Source: Flammulina velutipes (lineage: Eukaryota > Basidiomycota > Agaricomycetes > Agaricales > Physalacriaceae). Taken from it: 64,000 nucleotides of DNA. Location of the stretch: assembly GCA_011800155.1 (NCBI GenBank), contig CM022374.1:2790001-2854000 (forward strand). The letters run 5' to 3'. Below, piece by piece: positions 11,701 to 23,600 of the stretch; position 1 is the first letter of the stretch; each line of letters begins with the position of its first letter. Position numbers and translations under genes: made by a program. The notes beneath the pieces were generated by a model. It did no database searches. It was not told the origin of the DNA and was given only the letters and a program-made list of their open reading frames with translations.

Positions 11701-12942
11701 TTCCGTCGTACCGAAGAGGCGAAAGACTCGGAATCGGCTTCACTCGAGGCTCATCACTTCATCTCGAAGTCAAGAAATCGACCTATCAACCTCTTCACAT
11801 TCACCCGAAAGCCTGAAGACAATGATCTGGATCCGGCGAAGAAGGTTTGATGTTCACGTCGACCACTGACATAGAGGCTAACATTACTCTACCACAGAAC
11901 TTTATTCCCAAGCTCCAGGATCACTTCCTTGGTCGCTTATTGGGACGCCAATTCGACGGTGACACGCATGAGGAGTTCTCAGACGATGACCGCAACTCTG
12001 TGCGCGTCATGAATCACCGCATCTATCGACAACAATTGCTTCGCGTGAACTACACGACGTACGACGTCCGGAGAGACTACGACACCATCAGCCCTCTTAT
12101 CCGTCCCTTTGTCATGGTCAAAAACCCGGAAGCGCTAGAGAACCATGCCGCTCATCCATACTGGTATGCACAGGTCCTCGGAATCTTTCATGCCCAAGTG
12201 ATGCGTGTAATGCAAAACGGGACGGCTGAGCGAGCTCATCACATGGAGTTTCTATGGGTGCGCTGGCTTGGAGATGAACCTGGCTATCGATCTGGCCATC
12301 GGAATGCTCGCCTCCCCAAGGTGGGCTATGTTCCGGACACTGACGACTATGCCTTTGGCTTTCTGGACCCCGCGGTCGTCATTCGGGGTGCCCACCTCAT
12401 TCCTGCATTCGCCGTAGGTACAACCCCGGACTTGTTATCCTTTGCCGGCGAAACCGAAGCACGGATGTGGCGCAATACTCCCGCAGAGGTTGGGTATGAT
12501 TGGGAAAACTTCTATGTCGACATGTAAGTAAATTCATCATCTGCATTACTTTATTAATCCGTCTTCCAGCTTCCTTGATCGCGACACGTTCATGCGACAT
12601 CTGGGCGGCGGCATTGGTCACTTGGATAATAGTCCCGGACTCGACGGCGCTCCTATGGACGAAGATGAAGATGCTGACGCTGACGCTGATGCTAGTGAGT
12701 GCGAACCAGTTCCATCAGACGAAGTGCCAACAACTGGTCAACGTGGGAGGGCGCCAACGTTCAATGATGAGGATGAAGATGAGGACGAAGATATCATCAT
12801 CATAGACGACGACGACGACGACGAAGACAGCAACGATGAAGAAGACGGCGACGGCGACGACGACGAGGAGGGCCTGGAGCCAGACGAAGACGAAGACGAA
12901 GAGGGCGGAGACGAGGAAGACAGCGGATACGCTGATCTATAA
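8701..12942 (+). mobile_element. Plavaka-type DNA transposase, complete ten-exon gene
   Basis: Exons 8701-8868, 8934-10124, 10182-10417, 10476-10707, 10756-10928, 10977-11079, 11142-11552, 11602-11844, 11898-12523 and 12570-12942 join without a frame break into about 1,251 aa. An N-terminal zinc finger (CSSPCLKSYDKSGSLQKHQNAC) comes first. The transposase core has the acidic residues expected of the family: ALMYLSDATHLANFG then AKAWPIYQMLGN, CLDGIERRVYP then SADYPEKVLLA, CPCPRC, and LLHEFELGVWK. The conserved 3' block KFHALGDYVRSIRLFGTTDS is followed by GELAHRVVKKMYGMTNKKNA. A C-terminal domain and a long Asp/Glu tail (12660-12940) finish the protein. Plavaka elements belong to the CMC (CACTA-like) cut-and-paste group and are frequent in Agaricomycetes. 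The intact frame suggests recent activity. Terminal inverted repeats were not identified by eye, so element borders are unknown. Confidence 0.88.
12660..12940 (+). repeat. Acidic GAN/GAC codon tract in the transposase tail
   Basis: A run of GAC/GAA/GAT codons encodes blocks such as DEDADADADA, DEDEDEDE and DDDDDD near the C terminus. It is low-complexity coding sequence prone to slippage and ends in SGYADL. Confidence 0.75.
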
Positions 12943-13051
12943 GGAGTAAGGATGATTTCACGCACGGTGAATGGCATATTTAATTCCCATTCATTCGCTA
13001 TATATACATACCATGACGTCCAATACTTTTATCAAGGTATGCTCCAAGACA

Positions 13052-13135
13052 GACCCTATAGCTACCACATATCCACAGTACATAACCTTACGATCCGACG
13101 TCTTCGTGATACCACGGTATACTTGCTATAGGGTC
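13052..13135. repeat. 11-bp inverted repeat, 62-bp spacer
   Basis: GACCCTATAGC at 13052-13062 is exactly repeated in reverse complement at 13125-13135, about 110 bp after the transposase stop. It could be a hairpin, a terminator or subterminal repeat of the transposon, or chance. Confidence 0.5.
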
Positions 13136-13216
13136 AAATAACTTTTTCACTAATTTAGTGATGGTAAGCCTTGTAAAGCATTTCTAGCCTCTCAGTCATC
13201 GTAATGGAAGCGACAG

Positions 13217-13992
13217 CACCTTGAATATGCTGCCGTTCATCAGTATGATAGCCACGACGATGACGAGCAAGAGTACGACGACGACGACTCGGATGACGAC
13301 TCGGAACCGTACTGTACACCCTGCGGGAGACACTTCATTAACAAGGAATCGCTATACCAGCATCTCGGCGCGAGCTCCCTCCATAATTGGTGTTTCGTCT
13401 GCTGTAAGGACTTTTCTAGCCCAACTGCTCTGTCCCAGGTTCGTAATTCGCTCTGCTTCTTTGAATGTATATCCACTCACGCCTATACCAGCATCACGCC
13501 TCTCGTGTCCACAAACCTGCTGATCTGAAATGTCCCTTGTGCCCCCGTGTGTTCAAATCGCCGTCCGACATCGCATCGCACATCGAGAGTGGCGGTTGCA
13601 ACAACAAGGTCAACCGTCACCACGTCACTGCCGCGGTGCATGCCCTCAACCTCCACCCTACCATTTCCGTGTCCCGACGCATCACGGGCCCGACCACGGT
13701 CACCACCACTTACCTAGCATCCGAACTCGCCTTCAACGGAAAAGCGTATGAATGCTACGTCTGTCATCGTCAGTTCAAAACTCTTTCGAGTCTGAACACC
13801 CACCTGGGCTCCCCAGCACACGACGCGAAAGAATTTAAATGCCCGCACACGCGATGCTCGAAGAAATTCACCGTGATTTCCGCTCTGATTAGGCATATCG
13901 AGAGCGAGGCATGTGGGTTGGCGAAGTTCCAGGTCGTAGAGGATTACACTCTTGCTTTGACTGGTCAATTCCAGCGTATGCTCACAATTTAG
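13217..13992 (+). pseudogene. C2H2 multi-finger protein lacking its first exon
   Basis: Reading starts right after an acceptor (CGACAG at 13211-13216) with HLEYAAVHQYDSHDDD, which matches exon 2 of the gene at 5954. It continues through CTPCGRHF, CFVCCKDF, an intron (13439-13491), then CPLCPRVFKSPSDIASHIES, YECYVCHRQFKTLSSLNTHL and CPHTRCSKKFTVISALIRHI, ending QFQRMLTI at 13992. About 240 aa are encoded. No exon 1 equivalent (MPSCTQC-type finger) was found upstream; instead an ATG directly abuts a donor-like GTAAGC at about 13160. Either the first exon was lost when the neighbouring transposon arrived, or a short non-homologous start is used. The fingers themselves look intact. Confidence 0.7.
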
Positions 13993-15709
13993 ATATTTAT
14001 CACCTTTTCTTGCTACGCCATAGGGCTGCCTTCTGTAAATATAGATACGGTTCCTAGCTGGGCTAGTGATGTTATACATACCTCAATGCTGAATGCGTTT
14101 TCATGTTGCGCGACGGCTTCTTCAAACGGCTTGGCTTCAAGGTAGTCAACGAAAATGTACTATTGGAGAGTGGACGTACCGGATCTTAGAAGTCGATACG
14201 AGCGGGGAAAGGGGAGAGCGATTGTTATTGCTTTTGGATACTGTATGTACGTGATAGATAGCTTTAAAAGGTTAGTATCGCTCTGTACTAATCTCAGTTT
14301 GTAATGACATACCTCCTCAGAGAGAAAGTATCGAGACGCTTGTCAAACTTGCTGCCCGAGAATCTCAGCATTTCGGATAAAACTGACAATCAAATCACTC
14401 GCCTGTATTACTTGAATCATTTTAACTTAGCTTCATCGTACCGAGTCCGATAAGCACCAAATTAACGGAACAAGGACAGAGGAGCTATGACCATGCTCGT
14501 GAGACAACCAGAATTCAATGTATCAGAGCTGGAATGGATGGAAGCCCGCACTATAAAGCCCAGACTACGTTTTGGCCAAAATTCTCGCCAGAGCTATGAG
14601 GATATCAGCAGGTCACCAATGTGCCTCATCCGGGGAGATATAGATAGGCTTCAGCGAGTAGATAGGGAACGACAAAAAAGTAGGAAGTGTCTGAAGTTCA
14701 AAGTCGACGGCCGTCGCCTGTTGTATACTCCCACACCTGTGACAAGAAAGTTGAAAGACAGCATCCCAGATTTCAAACGTCAGATTTATCCGTCGCCGTT
14801 TCGAGTTTCCCGAACGTTCTCGATCGAACAACGCCTCAACATAATCGATCCGTAGTGGAAAAAGGGCGTGTAGACTGTATAGGTCGAGTATCGCATCGGC
14901 CCTTAGCCCCGTAGATCTGCGAACTCGCTAATTTCCTCTCTGCGAGGGCGATGCGGACGTTGATATGCAAATCAGTGGGCCGGAAATTTTCTGAGATGCG
15001 GCCACAAGCGCGCTGATACTTGAGTAGAGGCCGCAGTGTCCTTCAGAAGAAGCGGGCAAAGACGAGGCGAACTTGCCCGAGTGATTCTTGGAAGATAAGC
15101 AAGAATACTAAGTAGCTATCGGAACGCCGACGGGGCTAATAGTCCTATGCGTGACTAACGTACGAGCTCTGGCACAAATTGAGAATAGAGAGAGAGAGAG
15201 GATGGAATAAGACCGACCCGGATTGTGGCGTGTTATCCGCTGATGGCTCAAGTCTGTCTCCAGCGTCGGTCATAAGTCAAGTTACAAGACCACGCATCGC
15301 GACTGCAACATGCCAAATGACTGACATGCCTTGATTTCGCCTTGATCCCCGGGCCCGTTTTCGAAAAGAAACAGTCTATAATAGCCACGGGGCAGAAACG
15401 GGAACGTGAGAAGAAACTTTGAGTGGAAAAGGAGAAACGAGGAGGTCGTGGGTGGTATGCGTGTCGGAAAAGTAGAGCGAGATATATTATTATTTGCCCA
15501 AGTCCACGGAAGCTGTTAGATGAGCGGCTAAGAGATGCTCACCGAGGATTGGACGTTTCCTGAATATGGGTTACAGTCTGATCAATCAACTAAAGAGAAG
15601 CAACCGACATACCAACTTGGCGTTTGTTGCGTTTTGTACAACGGCACATGAACTTACTGGTGAGTACGAAAACACGTAAGAGAAGTGTCCGAACTTCAAG
15701 GTATAGAAG
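13993..15709. other. Mostly non-coding, with one exon-like minus fragment
   Basis: At about 14090-14165 on the minus strand an acceptor, an open stretch (YIFVDYLEAKPFEEAVAQ) and a GTATGT donor look like a genuine exon, but neighbouring exons could not be joined. A 122-codon plus-strand frame at 14487-14855 has no recognised domain. The rest shows nothing. Confidence 0.35.
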
Positions 15710-16456
15710 TCACCAAATCCGAACGACATGCCTCCGACGTGTACTTACAACATTCTTCCCCATGGCTGCCGCCGATGGTTGGAACAATACAGTGGCAAAC
15801 GTGAATAAGAAAGGATATGGTAGATAAATTACAAGCACGTACATGTCCATTCCCATAAACAAGACAATTCTTGGGAAGCCGTCACCTTCCTCCTGTTTTA
15901 TGACGTGATACCAGTCATCCCAGAGCACTGCGCTGTTCGCCACCAGCTCCCGGCTGGGGGAGGTCAATTGACGGATAGACGGGGCGGGTACCTCAACAAC
16001 AGCGGCGACAAATCTAACATATCTCTGAGCACTATTCACCCCATATAAATATCCTCCACGGCATCGTCGCCTCGGACAGAGATACTGACCTGTCATGTGG
16101 TAGAAACAAGCTGCGGGCCAGATGAGCCCAGAAAAGAAACGAGGACAGCTTGAGCAGACGCGTCCTGGGTTATCAAATTTGGAACATCTAACAGAAAGTG
16201 GCATCGCGCCCCAAGTCACTTCGGATACGACAACATGACAATGAACTCACGACGTGCATTCAACGTGGTAGTAAGTGTATTGATGAGAATATCTTTTGAG
16301 ATCATATGGTATATAGTGGCTGCACTCTGACCGTGGTAGGATCAAGACTGCCAGGAAGATGGCGCGTCGTGGAGCCATTTGAGCGATTAAAGGCCTCGTG
16401 AAGAGGGTAAGGTAGTAGGAGAAGCTGGTCATAGACAACAGTTCGGGGAAGGCCAT
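15710..16456 (-). CDS. Possible membrane protein gene, unrecognised
   Basis: An ATG at 16456 opens a hydrophobic N terminus (SYYLTLFTRPLIAQMAPRRA then IFLAVLILP) that ends at a GTGAGT donor near 16251. Further open segments with Cys-rich (VCSSCPRFF) and Trp-rich (VLWDDWYHVI) stretches follow down to about 15710, with plausible GT...AG pairs between. No family was recognised and the splice solution is not unique, so this may be a degenerate gene. Confidence 0.3.
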
Positions 16457-18043
16457 TTGAAGTGATACTCAGTGCCGTTGTCCCGACGGAATGAGAGGAG
16501 GAATGGCACTGGGCTCAACACGCATTGTAAATCAAGCTCGTCGATGGCGGACGAAAATGGTGAACAAACGGCGAAAAGGGGCAATGGATTGTGGCTATGC
16601 ATTAATTCCCACGTGCATGTTTCTTTGTCTCTCCATCGCCGATTTTTGTAAGCCCTCTCTTTGCTAGATGTTTCTCCCATTTTTGAAAAAGATACTTATG
16701 ACCTTGAGCAGACCAGCAGTCCTATGAATTCTCTTCTCTCAATGCCTATGCTAGCGTCCATCACGCGTCCTTGATTCGGTACTCTTGGAAACTTGCTACG
16801 AACCTCTCCTTATGACTGAGAGGTAAAGTCGCTGTCACGCAGACCGTCTCATTGCCCCTGTTCCTCGGAGACTATCAGAGGTCACTTTAGAGAACTCAAT
16901 TTGTATGTCGGAAGGCCATGGTCGTCTTCTCACTTGCGTGGTGGCCGGACGCTTGGTAATTGACCTATGCCTGACCTCCCCGATGGTGGAAATGTGCCAC
17001 TCCTCGACTCACAACCTGCGATCATAGTCGACGGTGTCTTTGGAATGGCTGGTAAACTATGTGCGGCCACGAGGATGTTTGATTTTGTGATCGGAAGTCT
17101 CCTTCGCTCGGAGATTACGATTCCTATTCTAAAGAGAATGACACCCATTGGCAAGCATCGAGCTATGGTGTGGAGGTTCTACTGCTAGCGGACTAGTTCT
17201 ATACGAGATCAACTTCACGGTAGAGGCACGCCAATAACGGAAGTCGATATCGTCGGAGCGCCCGTCTATCTATCTATCAGTGATGAGCGGAACCACCGCG
17301 ACTCCACCAATTTTCCGAACGCGAGTTGTTCAACTCTTCGTTGACTGGAACGGCACTGTGAACACCAACGTTTTCCAAAGTCAACCTGCACCTTCTCCTG
17401 CAAACCAACAGTCTAGTCTTAGCCGACAAGGTAATCTCATTCGCATTCCGCATCGGGACAATGTTATTGACCAGACCATGATCTGATCTCGAAGCAAAAG
17501 TAAGTCCGCTCGAATCCCCACACGAAAATCTCCGTGTTTCACGCGTTCGCTTTCAGTCCGCGGGCCTCCTGTTTTGTGGCTCAGCCGGAGCGCGTAGCAA
17601 GGTCGCGGGAAGTAAGATGCTGCTGGATCATCTCATTCAAGGTTGACTCTTCTATCACCCTACGAACTATCTTCGAACAAGGAAAGGCATTCCGTACGGC
17701 AATTGCCCGACGATCATCTTTTATGGTCAAGCGCGGTGGAACTTGCGTCGTCCTATGTTTGTTAGTGACCCGGACTGCCCTACTCGCCGTTATTTATCGC
17801 CCGTCAATTCAGTCAGTGCTAACTTGCTGTTTCCGCCGACATGGGATTGGTGAAAAGGTTCAATTCTATCAAACACAGAAACGAGGACAATCTATACGTT
17901 ATTTCTACATACACTTGCTGCTAAGTGTCTATACGGGTGGCGCTCCAAATGCGCTGACATAGTACAGTTATGGATACAGATGCTAATATAATGAAAACAG
18001 GTAAAACAAAAAAGACCCATGGAAAGCATACGACATAACGAGT
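16457..18043. other. No supported gene
   Basis: Short frames occur on both strands without splice coherence, domains or strong composition bias. The 3' flank of the MYB gene lies at the end. Confidence 0.5.
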
Positions 18044-19165
18044 TCAATACATGTAACCGACGGGAGGCGCTGCCTGCCTGTATCGCTCCCAGTGTTGGGG
18101 ATCGTAGACTTGATTGGTGCTCGCCCAATGATTGTCCGACGAATTCGGGCCTGCGCCACCAATATCGAAGTTCGAATGTGGCAGTGTTGGTTGAGGGTAT
18201 TCATAGCCGCTGCTTTCGCTTGAGCTTGAGAAAGGGGAGGATATGGGGGTCGTTGAGTCGTAGGGCGACTGAGGGAAGGCGAGGAGGGCGTCTTCCGGAA
18301 ATGTGGAGGATGTGTATGCTGGGGATGGGTAAGGCGATGCTAAGTCACCCCACGCGTGCACTTCGAAAGGGAGCTCCTTGTGTTGTGAGCCAGATGCATG
18401 GGAAAAGGGACCATCTGGGATGCTCATGCTAGGCGTGATGGGTGACACACTCGCGGAGCTCGACGTGGAAGAGTTGCTCTTTGACGGACGGCGTGTGCGG
18501 TCGGAGTTGAAGCGTGTAATGGAATTGTATCTAAATGGTGGAGTGTGAGCGTCTTGACTGGTGAGGCATGAGTGCAGGAACCAACCTGTTCTTAGCAGAA
18601 AGTCCTGTCCTACCGGGGAAGTATGTTTTCACGATTTTCGTCCAGAGCTTTCCGTGTTCATTGACTGCAGAGATTAACAGAGCATCGCCCTCAGGTGTCC
18701 AAGTAGTACGGTCAATAGAAGGGTTGAGAGTATCTGTCCATCGTTTGGCGCATTCTAGAGAACAATAAGCATCCATGTCATCAGGCGGTGTAAGCCGCTG
18801 CAACTTACGGTCGCTATTCCGCGTGCCAACCAAGCTTGCCACAAGGCTCCATCGCGTCCCATATCGTTCAATGGCCTTTACAAGGCGCTCATCTTCGTCT
18901 GGGGCCCAGCCACCTTTTACGACGTCACTCGCCATCTTAGCGAACCATCGCTTTCGGCAGTCCTTGTTGGTGCGGTCGGGGACGTGTTTGGCGATAGCAT
19001 GCCATTTGGAAGGATTCTGAGTGTTTGGGTCCTCTGAGTGGCACAAACACGAAGGTAAGCACAGACGCGCCGGGAGGAGAACGACGAAGACGAACCTTTC
19101 GCAACAGCTTCGCGGAGTAGTTGATCCTCTTTCGCGGTCCAAGAGCGGCGTTCTCGAGAGAGCAT
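18044..19165 (-). CDS. MYB-type DNA-binding protein with three SANT/MYB repeats
   Basis: A nuclear regulator. The ATG at 19165 begins MLSRERRSWTAKEDQLLREA. Repeat 1 runs through KWHAIAKHVPDRTNKDCRKR with W, repeat 2 is GGWAPDEDERLVKAIERYG with RWSLVASLVG and QCAKRW, and repeat 3 is TTWTPEGDALLISAVNEHG with LWTKIVKTYFPGRT and AKNRYNSI. The spaced Trp residues of the MYB helix-turn-helix are all visible. Three introns sit in the domain and every junction keeps frame: AK|E after repeat 1 start, SD|Q in repeat 2, AKN|R in repeat 3. The C-terminal half is Ser/Pro-rich and probably disordered, ending PPVGYMY. It resembles c-MYB/BAS1-like three-repeat proteins of fungi; targets are unknown. Confidence 0.9.
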
Positions 19166-20092
19166 TATAGTAGTAAGTCGAGTAGGTCGTTAGTTATCTT
19201 TCAAAGTTGAGTACCGGGTTGACGTTCTTTCCAAGTCTCCTCGTTCGCTCTTAAATAACCCATTCAGGGCTCGAGTGGCTTGCAACAACAAGGGTGATCT
19301 TAGATCCAATCACCGGATATATTTCCCAATTCCGACTGCCGAGGTGTTAATTGGTCCTTTAGACGAGGACATATGGAGATGGGAACGGTTACTTCTTGAT
19401 ATACCTGCGTGACATATAGATTTTCACCAGAAAATAATGCGTTACTTCTCACGCAATGTATGCACCTGAGGACCGGTTTGGCAAGGAAATCTGATGTGTT
19501 CTCCGAGGCTTCAAGGTTCCTACAACATCGCACACCGCAATACCGCCCATGCACGAAACATTATCGCTTGCTATGGTAGATTTCCATTGCGGACAGACTG
19601 ATGAGTGTTACCGCGAAGGAATTTCAAAACACACGATTCGAATCGTTCCCTCGGTTCCTGAGCTTTTAGTGACCGCGATGAGAAATGACCTGGAAATGAC
19701 GCACTTTCCACATGTTGTGTATCGAAAGCATAGGGACACTTGTCCTTGAATACCTTGAAGACGCCTCGGATGTACGTCGAACATTCTCAAAAAAACATGA
19801 GCGACATTGGCATAAAATGTATGTGGCTTATAAGTCCACGGACACAAGTTGCAATTGGTTGCAGTGACCAAATGTTTCTTCGTCATTGTCAGGCGGTCAT
19901 GACCGAATCGTGGGATTGTTCTTAGCCAATTATATTTACGGTTTCGCAAGTCAGCTATTCTACCTAGCATGATTTTATGAAGGGATGGTTGAAAATCTAG
20001 CAGATGAAGATGGAGGTTACTTATCAATAACATAGATCTGAGTCTACAACCCTTCATTCACCATCTGAAGCCTTTTCCTCGACATACAGAAG
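19166..20092. other. Intergenic region
   Basis: Promoter side of the MYB gene. A 149-codon minus frame at 19608-20057 has no features of a real protein and lies opposite AT-rich sequence. Nothing else is supported. Confidence 0.5.
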
Positions 20093-20665
20093 ATGATTAT
20101 CCCTTCAGTGGACGCCGCAGACACTACCTTGGCCGCGCCCAGCCTACTGAAACGATGTTCGATGTATTGCCACGCACCGACGCAGCCAATGTTTTCGGGT
20201 GAGTTTCAGCGGGCAGCCGTACGTTACAATATGATAAGCGACAAAGATCCTCGGCTCAATCCAGATTTTCCTCGGATGGATGTGAGCGCCATTCGAAAAC
20301 AGATAGTAGGAATGCGGGGACGTGAGCTTGGAGACGAAGAGGTCTGGTCCCTAGGTATGCACAACCATTCCAGAGGTAGGGAGGGGATCATGATGTGTCG
20401 ACCGTGGGCGTGAAGGTTCAGAGAGGGGAATAAAATCAACTGATATGACATGCCAGGAACACGCACAACAATGGAAAACACATTCTATTACACGGTGGCG
20501 CAATGGGTTGGGCGCGCTCATCTGGACTTCATGAACATCGCTTCTATGAAGAGTTCGAAGAATGCGTATGGGTTGCAAACACTGGGTCACTATAGACGGT
20601 GCCGCATTTCCAGTGAGACTGGAGAATCACTTCAACTATTCGTTCTTGCTCATGATCGGCGTTAA
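20093..20665 (+). CDS. Small two-exon hypothetical protein
   Basis: Exon 1 runs from an ATG at 20093 to 20354 (ending DEEVWSL), joined through a GTATGC...TGCCAG intron (20355-20456) to exon 2, which reads GTRTTMENTFYYTVAQWVGR and on to LFVLAHDRR. The frame is maintained. An alternative 5' part in another frame reads HHLKPFPRHTEDDYPFSGRR before a GTGAGT at about 20199, so the start is uncertain. No family was recognised. Confidence 0.4.
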
Positions 20666-23600
20666 AGGAGTGGGATTAAAAAGGTTTTAGAGACTGATGA
20701 AAGGAGGGACAATTCATCTACCTATACGTTTCGTTGTGTGAATGTTATTTTGCGGTATAGCATGACACATGCAAATGTGGGGAGGTTAGCATCACATTAC
20801 ACAGAAACACCGTTCTCGCCAGTTCGTATTCAAACTCAGCTTGAAGTCCGAATAAACAAAAGCATCCTGGCATCCAATTGCAACACTAGACGAGCTCCAG
20901 GATGATCAACCAGTGTCGGCGCTTAAGGCAATTTACAGGGTCTCGAGGAAGTTAAGATTGGAATATCAAAGATGAGTAGTACAGCGAGCATGGTTAAGTT
21001 ACCGACAACCGGATTGAGCCGAGTGACCGTAGACGAAGACGTAGGGTGGCGGAAATTCTCAGGCAGTTGAGGGGGTAAACTTTGTCTCCTCGGATTGCGC
21101 CGCTGTTATGCATACCCACTCAAGATGGAAGATGAAAGAGAGGTGCGAGGTAGATTATAGAGCGCAAGGATGAGGAATACATCACCGGAGAGCATGTTCT
21201 AACAGGGCCAAGTTTGATTAGATGGGCGGGCGCGCGCCCTGAGTTTCTTGGTGGGTGTCATCAGCTCAGGCTGTCGCAATCGAGATAGGTCGAGGTTAGT
21301 TAGTACATTTCAATCCAGCCTGAGTAGACCTCGACTGCTTGCTGAAAGAGATAGGGTATAATCACCAAATTGTTTGCAACACATTCTAGACATGATAGAC
21401 GCCACAACTCAGTAACGAAGCTATATATACGAGTTCAAGTCAGTCGGATCCAGTCGGCCAACAAAAAATGGAGGGGCTCATATCTCAGAGTTCCTACAAA
21501 GTCAGCAATGAGAACACATGTTTGGCGCCACAGTAAGACGCGATGACAGGTCCTCAGGCTATCATAGTTAGTGTCAGAATAAGGGTCTATAAGGGTCTAG
21601 CTAGATGTCGTGGATAATTGAATCCTGGTAGATCGCTCTGGGATCAAGATCCCGAGTAATCGAGATGATGGGAGCACAAAGAGAAACTGTCTCGATCACG
21701 TGCTGATACCGTCGATTGAACATGCGTGGATATTAGGATACTAAAAAGCTGGACGGCGTTCAGATCGGTGGCCTGTAAGGACTGGAATAAAGATTCTGCC
21801 GCAATGCAATGTCGCGGACGACGCACTTTGGAGTACTGTTCGCAGCACTGCGAGCGAAAAAGTATAGGGCTTCTGATCATACATGAAGTACACATAATAT
21901 ACCCGGTCACCTACCAATTCTCTGCGAGGAGATGTCACTTATAGTAAGGGGCCTTTCACACCGGCTTTCATCCATTGATCGTTGTGGTTACATATCTGAC
22001 TGACCGGTGAACCCACGGAGCCGTCCGAACGATGGAAATGAGGTTGCGTTGACAAGGATGCGCAGACAGGCCATGCACACCCCGTTGTCTCATTCAATAA
22101 ACCGTGCTCACCACCGCGGAAGTTGCGAGGGTGCGCGTCATTCTCCGTGGGGAACCTGTAAATGTACGTGCCGCTGGTTTGGATAAATCCCGTCCATAGC
22201 GCTAGCTGTGTAAATACCTCCACTCATTGAGCCCTAGCTCGGAGGTTATGCGTCATCGTACCTTAGATTCACGTTCAATGCGCACCGACCGATAAGGCCA
22301 ATCCGGCTAATAATTTGATTACCGCGACTTGGCCCTCTTCCACGACATGCCCCTGCCTATGGAACCGACTATGAGGGCTGCTTTGAATTCTCTATAGCAT
22401 CTTCGTCACGGGCAAACTTTCAAATCAATGTAGTTGAGGCCCACCTTCCGGAGTCCGCACGTCGGCGATGGTCACCCTCGACAAGACCGGACATCAAGTT
22501 CAGGCTTTCCTGTGAGCTGGTGAAAGACACCAGCAAGTGTATGTGTTCCTTGTTTGCTGATATTATACGGAACAGTTAACTTCCCGTGTTTGGTGGTGGA
22601 TGGACCCTAACTAGGCTACCCCGAAACTTTCGGATACACTCCAGCATCTGTACTTCACCGCAAACACTGTCTTGAGCAAGCCTGCTATGATGAAGAGCCT
22701 CTGTTTTTGTCATTATCAATCCTGCTGGAAGCGTTCGTCGTCCTTCGTACATGAGGTATGTTTTCCATTCGACGCCACATTCTGCATGTTGTTTCGGCTT
22801 TCGTCATCACATTATAGCATTACGGCATCTCAAATTCTTACCGACAACCCTCATATCCCTTGTCGCATACCTTCCAATCCCCGACCGCGACCATACTTGC
22901 ATGGATAGTCTGGGATCGTATCTGCAGTTTTGTTCCGAGACGCTTAACTCATGTGTAAGCCGCTTAATCGCTCTTTGAAATCCAATACCTGCCCTGTACC
23001 ACTGTCGGAGACGTCAAACTTTCGCCACACAACCCGCTTTATCAGCTCGACTCCGATCTACCCATGATTCCTGCCACCTTTGAACTTGGTAGTATGACTA
23101 GGGTGAAAACATACAGAGGCTCGTATACAAAACACCGAATTTCGACACCATGCTGCCGGACGCAACGCTCGCCACGGACAGTGTCTGGAATCTTCTTAAT
23201 TATAAGTCTGCAGACGGATATAGAATCCCGGTAGCACTCAACCTATCACACACGTCTTTCATTCGGCACCTATCATGAAGTAAACATCTGGGCACGAATG
23301 TCTGCTTCGTTATCGATCCCATCTACCCTCTCGCTATGCTACTTGCTTGACAATCGGAAAGGTGACCGGGCGTTTCACCGCATCATAATGCACACATTAT
23401 GGTCTTCTAGCTCATAATCTTCCGGACAGCATTCTACACACCGCGCCGCATAGAATCCTCCGCGAATTGACAAACATAAGTCACTGTGTGTGTGGAATAT
23501 GAAGCGAAATAGCCGTATGTGCGCCGTTGTACACCCCAAGCACTGTCTGCCTGATCTTTGAATCTAGATGTGTCGTTCATCAGTGGTTCTGTCAGTGTCT

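Noticed and set aside
12738..12977. Ser-rich minus-strand frame
   Set aside because: Antisense of the Asp/Glu tail of the transposase.
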